Source: Lithodes maja (taxonomy: Eukaryota > Arthropoda > Malacostraca > Decapoda > Lithodidae). Taken from it: a DNA stretch of 64,000 bases. A program made the translations under genes and the position numbers. Where the stretch lies: contig JBAKBP010007608.1 of assembly GCA_037953745.1 (NCBI GenBank), positions 1-64,000 of the forward strand, written 5' to 3'. Positions 37,199 to 46,500 of this stretch are shown here, in pieces. Positions within the stretch are counted from its first letter, which is position 1, and each line of letters begins with the position of its first letter. A model generated the notes under the pieces. It made no database searches and was not told the origin of the DNA. It was given only the letters and a program-made list of their open reading frames with translations.

Positions 37199-38107
37199 TT
37201 ATATGTGTTTTATGACATCTAACATTAACAAATCAGATGATACATAACATAGTAAATTTAAATGTAAATTTAATTTATCAATGTCCTTAACTTCATTATT
37301 TGGCTCATTTATAGTATTTTGACTTCCGACTAGGTCTTTAATCCATTCCAGGGACTGAGCATAGCCTTCCATTATCTTGTGGTGTTCGCTTAGTGGACAG
37401 TCTAATTGCCCCCCATTTACATCTTCATATCGGGTTAGTATATTATTAACATTTAATTCTGGCGAATCCCAAGAGAAATCAAACTTGTGAGTGGAAAGCT
37501 TAAAATGGTCCGAGTTGATGATAGCATAATTGGTAGAGTTATTGAGCGAAAAAATTGGATTTTGATCATTATTATTATCATAGTGTGATTGGATTTGGGT
37601 CTTGTATAATACATCTAGTTCAGATTTATATCCAGATTTATCCAAAATGGTATCATATTGTTTTATGAAGAGATTTTGTTGGTGAATGGTGAACTCGATT
37701 GATTTACAATTTGTAACTAAATGTGACACCAAAATAAACTTGAGCGCTATTCGTTGTTTAATGTCATTACACTTAGCATCATCATCATTATTATTATTAT
37801 GCTGTCCCAATATATCCAACATTGACAATTCAAAGAAACATATTTCAAAAAAATACGTTAAATATAATTGACATTCTAGTCCTCTGAAAAGGGCTCGATT
37901 AAAAAAATAAAGGTTAAGAAATGTAATTCTTTTATCGTCCATGTTTTTTATTTGATGATAGAATGTCATAGCCTTGAAAAGATGGGACTCTTCAAGAGTC
38001 ATGTAGTCATTTATTTTCTGTTGGTGGTTATCGAGAATGTTTAATATTTTATTTTCTAATGAAAAAAGTTTAGGTAAAATGAGTAAACTAGTATTACAAT
38101 CAGCCAT
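37199..38107 (-). CDS. Unknown protein (302 aa)
   Basis: A helix-rich frame with ATG at 38107 in CCATGG context on the plus strand. An Asn/Asp run (HNNNNDDDAK) lies near residue 105, encoded by ATT repeats. No motif is recognised. It is the first gene of a tight minus-strand pair. Confidence 0.6.
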   Translation of the reverse strand: MADCNTSLLILPKLFSLENKILNILDNHQQKINDYMTLEESHLFKAMTFYHQIKNMDDKRITFLNLYFFNRALFRGLECQLYLTYFFEICFFELSMLDILGQHNNNNDDDAKCNDIKQRIALKFILVSHLVTNCKSIEFTIHQQNLFIKQYDTILDKSGYKSELDVLYKTQIQSHYDNNNDQNPIFSLNNSTNYAIINSDHFKLSTHKFDFSWDSPELNVNNILTRYEDVNGGQLDCPLSEHHKIMEGYAQSLEWIKDLVGSQNTINEPNNEVKDIDKLNLHLNLLCYVSSDLLMLDVIKHI

Positions 38108-38194
38108 GGTCTAATTGTATAAATAATGAAAAAAAAATAATCTACATTCGGGGTTTTATAAGGAAAACAATATGTCTACAAAATAGTAATATAG

Positions 38195-38460
38195 TGTATT
38201 AGGTTCCAACCCCTACGCAACGTCTCTTTAAAAAATCAAGTTTGTTCCAAATTTCATCCACCAATAACTACATCGAACCAATATATCCAGTACCAGTGTC
38301 TCTTTAAAAAAAATCAAGTTTGTTCCAAATTTCATCCACCATTAACTACATCAAAGATGTCCTGGCTTGAGGAGTATCAAGTTATCAGCCAATTGTTTCT
38401 GGGAGACTACAATATCATAATAGTAAGTTTGAGGTCCTCGATTTAATATTCATATCACAA
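38195..38460 (-). pseudogene. Degenerate fragment of the 39781-40380 gene, partly duplicated
   Basis: GTCTCTTTAAAAAA, TTCCAAATTTCATCCACC and AACTACATC appear twice about 75 bases apart and match 39965-40035. The following TTGAGGAGTATCAAGTTATC and GTAAGTTTGAGGTCCTCGAT match 40050-40200 with deletions. The rest of 38108-38777 carries the E9 element and no gene. Confidence 0.65.
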
Positions 38461-38509
38461 GCCCCCTACCATAGGTCATCTAGGGAGAGTACAAAACAAA
38501 GTCTATATA

Positions 38510-38600
38510 TAAAGAGGAGTCAAAGGAGGAAAAAACGAGTTTTCTAGTTAAATAAAATATATTATGAATACAATCATACCACACCATATATATACTGAAA
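38510..38600 (-). repeat. Dispersed E element, minus orientation (E9)
   Basis: GAGGAGTCAAAGGAGG, AACGAGTTTTCTAGTTAAATA and CATACCACACCAT correspond to the 3' half of the element. 38695-38735 adds the CACCATACAAGACCAATTCA motif shared with 54470. Confidence 0.5.
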
Positions 38601-38777
38601 ATATTGTTCAGAAATGTAATTGCTTCTTATTGGATTCATCCTTCCATTTAAAATTATGGGATGTAATTCTATGACATGTATCCCGTTTTATGTCTCCACC
38701 ATACAAGACCAATTCACTTTAGTGTTATATATGTGACGGCGGTGTGAGTAAGTGGTAGGTAGTAGGTGGTAGGCGAA

Positions 38778-39545
38778 TTAGGAGGTCTTCTTCCCTTGTA
38801 GTTGTTGTTCCAAAGTGATGACCGAGATCTTGGTGGTGTTTTGTTGTCCCGTTTCAGATGTCTGCTCTTGTATTGGTGGTAGACGCCCTCGTAGTGCGAG
38901 AACCAACCGCCTATACGATATGTTACTCTGAGGATTAATTTGTGAAAAGAGTAGCAGTCCAATAGGAGTACAAACATAAAATAATTGGGATGCACACCTA
39001 CGAGCCTGCTGGGGTGTCAGGCTGATTACCTTGAATGTTTCATTTATCAGGTATCCAGGAGTTGGAGGTATAATAGGGAAAGGGATGGTATCGGTGGCAG
39101 AAATGTTAGTTTTCTTCATCAGAGAGATAGAATCCTGAGTTTGATCCATCGGTTGTTTAACCTCCATGGTAGGAGGTGAAGGGAAACTGGCGGTGTCGGT
39201 GGCAGAAACCTTAGTTTTCTTCATTGGAGGGCCAGAATCCTGAGTTTGATCCATCCATTGCTTAACCTCCATGGTAGGAGGCGAAGGGAAACTGGCGGTG
39301 TCGGTGGCAGAAACCTTAGTTTTCTTCATTGGAGGGTCAGAATCCTGAGTTTGATCCATCCATTGTTTTGTCATTAGGTTGGTAATAATCTTTGGTAAAT
39401 TGGGGTCGATATATATGGCGGCTGCTCTTGAGGATACGCGGCCCAGATCCTCCATAGTTGGTGTTAATGAACGGTCCCCCCACCCAGTACCACATAACCG
39501 AACAATGGAACGGGAAAGGTCCCTAGCTGGTTCCGGTCCTACCAT
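38778..39545 (-). CDS. Repeat protein with three 33-residue units (255 aa)
   Basis: After a basic N-terminus (PARDLSRSIVRLCG), residues of about 60-150 contain three repeats of QWMDQTQDSGPPMKKTKVS followed by ATDTASFPSPPTMEV (about 99 bp each). The MKKTKV is nuclear-signal-like. The C-terminal third is non-repetitive (RRCASQLFYVCTPIGLLLF). GC content is higher than in core genes. No family recognised. Confidence 0.6.
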   Translation of the reverse strand: MVGPEPARDLSRSIVRLCGTGWGDRSLTPTMEDLGRVSSRAAAIYIDPNLPKIITNLMTKQWMDQTQDSDPPMKKTKVSATDTASFPSPPTMEVKQWMDQTQDSGPPMKKTKVSATDTASFPSPPTMEVKQPMDQTQDSISLMKKTNISATDTIPFPIIPPTPGYLINETFKVISLTPQQARRCASQLFYVCTPIGLLLFSQINPQSNISYRRLVLALRGRLPPIQEQTSETGQQNTTKISVITLEQQLQGKKTS

Positions 39546-39693
39546 CTTAACTAGAAGGGTTGAAAGTATTTAAAAAATAGTTGGGTTTTGGCGAAGAATT
39601 TTTATGGAGGTGAGCTCTTGTCTCACCAACACGGCTACTACTATTAGTTAACTAACTCGAGGGGTTACCGCTGATATTACTCGCCCCATCTAT

Positions 39694-39794
39694 CAGTGGC
39701 TCCACCCCTATGACAAACTCCGCCCACCTCAATCCGACTCTGCATCAGTGGCTCCACCCCTATGACAAACTCCGCCCACCTCAATCCGACTCTG
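39694..39794. repeat. 52-bp tandem duplication
   Basis: CAGTGGCTCCACCCCTATGA followed by CAAACTCCGCCCACCTCAATCCGACTCTG occurs twice in a row. The second copy overlaps the 3' end of the gene at 39781. Confidence 0.8.
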
Positions 39795-40380
39795 ACGGAG
39801 AAAGGAGACAAGAGGAAGCAGGTGAGAGGGAATCGGAGGAGGGAGTTGAGAGGGATTCGAAAGATATTTCTTCACTTCCAGAGCTTTCGGATTCTTCCTT
39901 TTCGTAAACTTTCGCCAATGTATCTAGATTCTTTTCATAACCTTCCGCCAATGTATCCAGTACCCGGGTCTCTTTAAAAAAATCCGATATATGGATGTTA
40001 AACAGGTTCCATATTTCATCCATCAATAACTTCATCGAAGGTGTCGTCGGGTTGAGGAATATTAAGTTATCATCCAATTTTTCTATTATCAGGTTATGTT
40101 CAATAAACTTCCCCAGAAATATTTGGTTGGCTCGGTTAAGATCGGAGGGGGTCCAGTAGTGGGAGACCACAATCATAATGGCAAGTTTGAGGTTCTCAAT
40201 TACATCAATATCATAGTCTTCAGTGAACCTGTCTAGGAATGTTCTTCCCTCACTGTTTTGGGGGACGGTGTTCTTGAGTAGTCTCAGAATTTGTCCGTTG
40301 GTATATATGAGGAGGTCCCTGCCAGAGGGGCCAACTAGCCACGAGTATAGTTTTGAGTTATTGATGTTTAAAGTTAACAT
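39781..40380 (-). CDS. Unknown protein with acidic Ser-rich tail (199 aa)
   Basis: The start is ATG 40380 (MLTLNINNSKLY), rather than the GTG three codons upstream. The globular first 140 residues are followed by repeated LDTLAEGYEKN / LDTLAKVYEKE and an acidic Ser-rich end (ESESSGSEEISF). Parts of this gene are copied at 38195-38460 and, as a VLDTLAELYEKNLD-coding shard, at about 50755-50810. Unknown function. Confidence 0.6.
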   Translation of the reverse strand: MLTLNINNSKLYSWLVGPSGRDLLIYTNGQILRLLKNTVPQNSEGRTFLDRFTEDYDIDVIENLKLAIMIVVSHYWTPSDLNRANQIFLGKFIEHNLIIEKLDDNLIFLNPTTPSMKLLMDEIWNLFNIHISDFFKETRVLDTLAEGYEKNLDTLAKVYEKEESESSGSEEISFESLSTPSSDSLSPASSCLLSPSESD

Positions 40381-40568
40381 ACCATACACTCGTGTGTTGA
40401 CTCTAACTCGGTTTGAGCGTGACTACTGAAGCACGTCTCGTACAGCGCCTGTGAGTGGTCGGGCGGGCGGCCATTTAATTCCCCACGTCGTAGCCACGCT
40501 CTCATTGGCTGGAGCGCTGTTTTTGAAAATGTGGTGAGTTGGCCCCTCTGGCAGGGACCTCCTCATAT
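40305..40568. repeat. Perfect 30-bp inverted repeat (40305-40334 and 40539-40568)
   Basis: The left arm contains GGAGGTCCCTGCCAGAGGGG inside the 5' part of the 39781 gene; the right arm is its exact reverse complement in the intergenic region, 204 bases away. It may be an inverted copy of the gene piece or a hairpin-forming control site. 40381-40675 otherwise shows no gene. Confidence 0.85.
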
Positions 40569-40675
40569 GGAAGAAGACATGGTTGATCCATCAGAGAGGT
40601 ATATTCTCTACTGTGGGCTTGGCGATAGACCCGCTTCATTATATACTTGTCACATATGGGACGGGTGAACCCCAG

Positions 40676-41590
40676 TCAATTGATATTGAATTTTTTAAAA
40701 TTTGTTTTAATATAATATAAAATAGCCTGTGTTCTTTTATTCCGAGTGGTTTTTTTATCCCATACACTATACATATTGAAAAGCATAATTATAATAATAT
40801 CAAAGAAGGAGTAACCCAACGTCTGTCCCTTTTTCTTTATACCTTTGATATCATCGCCCGAGTAGACCACTAAAGGTTTGTGATCATTTTTAGGGAAATT
40901 GAACACCACCATTCTTAAAGGATTGTCTTGTACTTGGGAATGATCTTCATACGTAACATTTTCTAGATTAATTTCATCTGTACATAGATATAAAAACTGT
41001 ATATATTGTCGTTGCCAAAACATCTTTCTCTTCCTTATATGTGAATTTGCTAAAAATAATCTAAGGTAGAAGACAATGTCTAGTATATCCCCGGAAAATC
41101 TGTGGGTTTGACTGTAATATATATTTTGTAGTATATTAAATTCGAGGCTTTTTGGATGCAATATAGTATATACATATGACATGTGACATTCTTGCATTGG
41201 TGTCAATTTCAAATGATCAGATAACACCAGCTGGTAAAAGAATAATATCTCGTTTAAATTCAAGACATAACTGTCAGTTTTCGAGTTTATTATCTTGTCA
41301 ATACCCAAACCTCTAACACCCACCTGTATATTTATTTGGTTAGTTAAATCATCGGTAATCTTAACACCCATATACATTAACTCCATACGAACCGCCTCAC
41401 CCATTTCCTGCTTAGCTAGTTCATTATATCTATATAAAATATGATTATTATATTTCTTTCGTATTTTCATTTCAAAGGATAAATCTAATTTAGGGAATAG
41501 GGTGTTATTTAATATTCTCGTAATATAAAATTGAACATGTCCATTTGTGTGGTGAGTAGCGTGATTGTCAACAGTTGGTGTTCGCCACAT
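40676..41590 (-). CDS. Unknown protein (304 aa)
   Basis: An intact ATG frame, AT-rich and helix-rich. Contains HIRKRKMFWQRQY and a basic C-terminus (KKTTRNKRTQAILYYIK). Divergent from the cyclooxygenase gene across a 108-bp spacer containing an A tract and CCTATAAAAC. No family recognised. Confidence 0.65.
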   Translation of the reverse strand: MWRTPTVDNHATHHTNGHVQFYITRILNNTLFPKLDLSFEMKIRKKYNNHILYRYNELAKQEMGEAVRMELMYMGVKITDDLTNQINIQVGVRGLGIDKIINSKTDSYVLNLNEILFFYQLVLSDHLKLTPMQECHMSYVYTILHPKSLEFNILQNIYYSQTHRFSGDILDIVFYLRLFLANSHIRKRKMFWQRQYIQFLYLCTDEINLENVTYEDHSQVQDNPLRMVVFNFPKNDHKPLVVYSGDDIKGIKKKGQTLGYSFFDIIIIMLFNMYSVWDKKTTRNKRTQAILYYIKTNFKKFNIN

Positions 41591-41698
41591 TATTTTTGTT
41601 CTACTATAATATAAGTATAGGACCTATTTATATTATTTAAAAAAAAAAAAACAGTCCTATAAAACTATTTTAATTTCCATCACTACCAGTATGTAATA
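41591..41698. promoter_or_regulatory. Bidirectional promoter region
   Basis: It lies between divergent starts. CCTATAAAAC at 41656 is a TATA box for the plus-strand gene, 40 bases before its ATG. A 14-base A run sits in the centre. On the minus side only AT-rich sequence is seen. Confidence 0.5.
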
Positions 41699-43465
41699 AT
41701 GCTGAACTTTAGGATGGTGGGTCTCGTGGCTTTGGCGGCTACCTCGTTATTTTTTATAAAACGACCCATAACCCATATTATACCACCCATTCGGTCAAAC
41801 AATTTATCTGAGGATCCATGTTGTACCTCCCCCTGTCAGAATCAGGGTGTGTGTGACACCCTACACGATAATGGTTATACCTGTGATTGTACAGATACGA
41901 ACCACTATGGACGACATTGTCACATACCCACATGGGCAGCGTGGTTAAAACAGAAAGTGGTGCCAGATCCCGAGACTATCCATCGTATAATCACCACCCA
42001 TGACTGGTTCTGGACTATAATTAATAACCTGCCACCACTACATTCCAGGTTAATGGCTTACGTCTACCTATCACACGGGGATATGGTAGATTCACCTCCC
42101 ACCTACGAAAGTGAGCATTCTTATATTACTCTTAATGCCTACTACAATGAAAGTCAATATGGTCGAGCATTACCACCCATCCCAATACACTGTCCCACAC
42201 CGAACTACCCCAATATACATGAACTAATAGAGAGGGTGTTCTTGCGTCGTGAGTTTTTACCCGACCCACATAACACAAACCTCTTGTTTCTAAATTACGC
42301 TCAACATTTTACGCATCAATTTTTTCGCACAGATGTAAAGAGGGGAGCACATCTTACAGTGGGCAGTGGTGGAGTGGACGTTTCTCACATCTACGGTCTC
42401 AACGAGCGGGACCGACAAGCGCTTAGGTCTCACATGGATGGCAAACTAAAAATTCAAATAATTAACAATGAAGATTTTCCACCCTATGCCGGTGATATAT
42501 CTGAGATTGTCATGGACCAATTTCCATCCAAAAAATCGACTCACGAGTTCGCCCTGGGTCATCCTTCCTTTTCATCCCTTCCGGGGTTATTCGCTTACTC
42601 GACCATCTGGCTTCGTGAACATAATCGTGTGTGTGGGATCTTAAAGACGGTCCACCCCCATTGGGATGATGAGCGACTCTATCAGACCGCCAGGCTTATC
42701 ATCACCGGCGAAACAATCAAGATTACGATCGAAGATTATGTACAACATCTTAGCCAGTATAAGCTACGCCTATCATTTGAGCCCCACCTAATACACAACA
42801 CAAGATTCCAATACCATAATCGTATTCACGCCGAGTTCAAGCAATTATATCACTGGCATCCACTCGTTCCCAACTATATGATAGTAAATGGCCAAAATTA
42901 CACTCTACGGGACACGATCTTCAATTTATCGCCAATTTTGGAACAGGGTTTAGATGTATTTATTCACTCTATGATTACGACAAGGGCGGGGGCGTTGACT
43001 ACCCAGAACCACTCACCCGTTCTCAGGTCGGTACTTGAGAAAGTCATAGAAAATGGTCGTCGATTACGATTCCAAGGAATAAATGCCTATCGTAGGAGAT
43101 TCGAAATGAGGCCTTTTACAAGCTTCCTGGATCTTACCGGAAATGTCATCCTGGCCAAAACATTAGAGGATTTATACGGGGGGGATATAGAGGCGGTCGA
43201 ATTGTATGTCGGTCTAATAGCCGAGCGTCCGGGGCCATCAATAACCCCCTTGACCATGAAGAATATGGGGGGTCCTTGGAGCATTAAGGGATTAATGGCC
43301 AACCCCATCTGCAGCCCGCGCTATTGGAAACCCTCAACATTTGGGGGCAATGAAGGTTTCAATATCGTCAAAACTGCCACTCTGAAAAAACTATTTTGTA
43401 TAAATATGAAGTCCGGGTGTGATGACATTAATCCCAGCTTTATCGTGCCTTCTTCAGTCATCTAA
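41699..43465 (+). CDS. ptgs-like: Cyclooxygenase (prostaglandin-endoperoxide synthase), complete (588 aa)
   Basis: The enzyme converts arachidonate to prostaglandin H2 at the ER/nuclear membrane. Domains in order: hydrophobic N-terminus (about 6-20); EGF-like module (about 41-75, Cys-rich, CDCTDTNHYGRHC); membrane-binding helices (about 76-125); haem peroxidase/cyclooxygenase domain (about 130-570). The distal Gln202 and His206 are in QHFTHQFF; the catalytic Tyr384 and proximal haem His387 are in LYHWHPLVP (Tyr385/His388 in mammalian numbering). The aspirin-site Ser528 is present in GGPWSIKGL. The carboxylate-binding Arg120 position aligns with His115 (or Arg117 with a shift), and the end has no STEL-type ER signal. 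Length matches the family. No introns, unlike animal genes, which suggests capture through cDNA or long viral residence. Confidence 0.95.
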   Translation: MLNFRMVGLVALAATSLFFIKRPITHIIPPIRSNNLSEDPCCTSPCQNQGVCDTLHDNGYTCDCTDTNHYGRHCHIPTWAAWLKQKVVPDPETIHRIITTHDWFWTIINNLPPLHSRLMAYVYLSHGDMVDSPPTYESEHSYITLNAYYNESQYGRALPPIPIHCPTPNYPNIHELIERVFLRREFLPDPHNTNLLFLNYAQHFTHQFFRTDVKRGAHLTVGSGGVDVSHIYGLNERDRQALRSHMDGKLKIQIINNEDFPPYAGDISEIVMDQFPSKKSTHEFALGHPSFSSLPGLFAYSTIWLREHNRVCGILKTVHPHWDDERLYQTARLIITGETIKITIEDYVQHLSQYKLRLSFEPHLIHNTRFQYHNRIHAEFKQLYHWHPLVPNYMIVNGQNYTLRDTIFNLSPILEQGLDVFIHSMITTRAGALTTQNHSPVLRSVLEKVIENGRRLRFQGINAYRRRFEMRPFTSFLDLTGNVILAKTLEDLYGGDIEAVELYVGLIAERPGPSITPLTMKNMGGPWSIKGLMANPICSPRYWKPSTFGGNEGFNIVKTATLKKLFCINMKSGCDDINPSFIVPSSVI

Positions 43466-43523
43466 TTTTTTTTAGATATATATATATATATATATAAACA
43501 TTTTATATACATATAATATACAA

Positions 43524-46500
43524 ATGTTTGCATTTATTAAAAGGAAAGATTTATATCGTAGTGCCGACAACTCTACACCTATAACCATATATAACAATTC
43601 ATCAAAGGATATACGTGTCTATTCAAAGGAACAATTTGATCCGAAAAACCTCTATTATTATATACGAGGATTAGATTGTCACATTAGACAAAATAGAAGA
43701 TATATAGCTTCCGACCCTCAATATTACAACACCATTACCCAAACTAATGCGTGTGCTGCTCTGCAAAACATTGTGAGGTCATTTTCCTATCCCCGCGATA
43801 TTAGAGATATGATGGGGTGTGAATTATTATTACAAAAATCAATCGATAACAAATTATATGTGATATATATAAACAATACGGGTGGAAATATCGTTTTTAA
43901 CACTATGAATAGTCTGAGATGTTATTTTACACTATATACTAATTTTGATATATTAATTCTTATGTTTCTCCATCATAGAAACAAAACGCTAGGAAAGGAT
44001 AACTTAGAACATTTTAATTTTTTAAATATTTTCTTTAACGATGAAGAAGAAGATTTGGATGAATGTCATTGTCAAATGGATGCATATTTTGTCTTTGGTT
44101 TATGTCTAGCGTGTTATTTACAGAAATATAAGAGAGATGTTGACAACATAATATTTAAACCAGCCATAGATACAGTTACGAAGGACCTTTTGAAAAGGAG
44201 GGTTTTTTTACAGAAACCCAATAATTTATATCACCTTATGGAAATTATAAATAAATTAGACCATCCATTGGATATTTTTAACAATCTAAATGCAATGGGT
44301 AAGTTAATTTTATTAGACCTTTTAAATTGTGAGGTGATCACAGGCGAGGATACAAATGGCGGGGTTGTTTCGTATACCGGCAATTTTTGGTCATACACCC
44401 ACCCGACAGAGAATGAGAAGGTTGGCAAACACTTTCAGATATATAAAATAGATTGGCTGACAACAACAACACTACCATATACTATACGAAACATGTCCAG
44501 AGTTCCGCTCACGACCAGTCCCGAGGATGCCGCCATGGGACCCCTCTGCTATGCGAGGCTTTTTCTCAGAAATAACCACAATCCAAGCACATTATTTCAG
44601 GAGGTGTTCAACTTTAAAAATAAACACAATTCCGTAATAGGGGAAAGAAATGTCGGTTTTGATGTAACTGATTTTAACAACGATATTTGTGCATATGGCT
44701 TACATGGGAACAGGGTTATAAATCACATTTCTGGATGTGAAAATACCAACGTTCGATTGGGCACTGAAGTTTACCTCCTTAACAATAATAAAACTCCCTG
44801 TTTTGTCATTGACGAACCAGAAATGGAGAAAGCGGGGGGGAGAGGCTGCACCCAGATATTTAATGATATGGAGGTGGCCTTTATAGATATAGAAACTACA
44901 GGTTTGAACGCTAGGGAATGTTCCATATATTGTGTGGGGGTGTGCTATCGAAACATATCGGGTGGTTCATTGACAGAGATAAATATCTTTACCATTCCAC
45001 CGAGTCAATTTCGAGATGCGGTCACGCCAAAACTAATTGTGGACCGAATACGGTCAGATTTAGTATCTAAGAGTGAGCTCTACACCAATATCCCAGTTAA
45101 TAGTATGCATATACACATATGTCAAAATGAGGCCGATATACTATATAAATTAGAAAAAACCTTACTCGACCGACAAAATTTAATTTATCTATCGGGGTAC
45201 AATTTACCCTTTGACATATCATTTATTTTTGTTCGAATGTTAATGCATAATTGTAAAGGGGAGATATTTTCGTTACATAGATTGACGCCTCGACAAAGAG
45301 AAACTTTAAAATGTGGCTATTTGTCATATCACATGGACGATGTGACCCGCAAAGCCTCTTTTCGATCCAAGCAATACGATCCTCTCTTGAAATTGGTCAA
45401 TTCACTTATTCATATCAAATTTATGTGTCTAGTAGATTTACTTAAACTTTTTAAAATAAAATATCCAAATCTCTCGAATTATAAGTTAAATTCGGCCGCC
45501 AAGACTTTACTGGAAGGAACCGATACTATCGACCAAAAGATGGATGTCAGCGTCGCCGATCTGTTGAATTATTTCGAGTTAACTAACCTGGAGAAAATTT
45601 TGGATATAATTACATACTGTTTACACGATGCTGGGTTGTGTTCATTAATTGAACAAAAGTTAAGCGTATTTATTGAATTAGATCACCATAGTTGTATGAC
45701 AGGAAAAAATATCGAAACCATTTATAGTTGGATCCAGACACCATCCAAGATTATAGATAGATCCATAAAGAGATACTCGGACCAAAATAATTTGAAACAT
45801 GTCACATGTTTCGATAGTTTAGAATTGCACAATTCTGAACGTCACCGAATAAAGGGTGGACTCGTCATGTTCCCTTTACAATCTACATATTGCGACTACT
45901 ATCTAGCCACGGCAGATTTTAGAAGCCTATATCCCAGCCTTATGCAAACCTATAATATATGCGCCTCCACCCTGGTTTTTCACAATGGTATAGTCACGGC
46001 AATGACTCACTCTCTCGCCATTAACCGACCCTCTTCCTTTGAGAGGTATTCAGAGCTATGTCTCAGTTTAATGGGTGATTATGTACCATTCGATTTGGTG
46101 GATGATTGCTGGGAGGTTACGGTGGCAAAACCCATGGAGTTTTGCTATTTTCCTCGCAATAAATTTGATGGCTCCCTAGAGAGGATAGCATATCATAGAA
46201 TGGATATTCAGGTTGAACCTGGGGGTATTACCCACCTATTTCCCTATTATGTTACGATAGGAAAGGCGGCATTATTTCCCTTTGAACCCCAAACCCCTTA
46301 CGAGATTCAAGAAATATTGTTGAGATTACTACACGAACGAGAGTTGGTATCGCCTGAGGAGGTGAACTCTCCGGGTTGTATAACGGAGGATTTCCTATCT
46401 AGTCTCTTGATTCGATCCTCTAGTTGTGCTAAAACCCGGAGATTTGTTCACAAAATGACAGCCAGATTATGGGATACGGGCGCTTACACTCGTATCTGGT

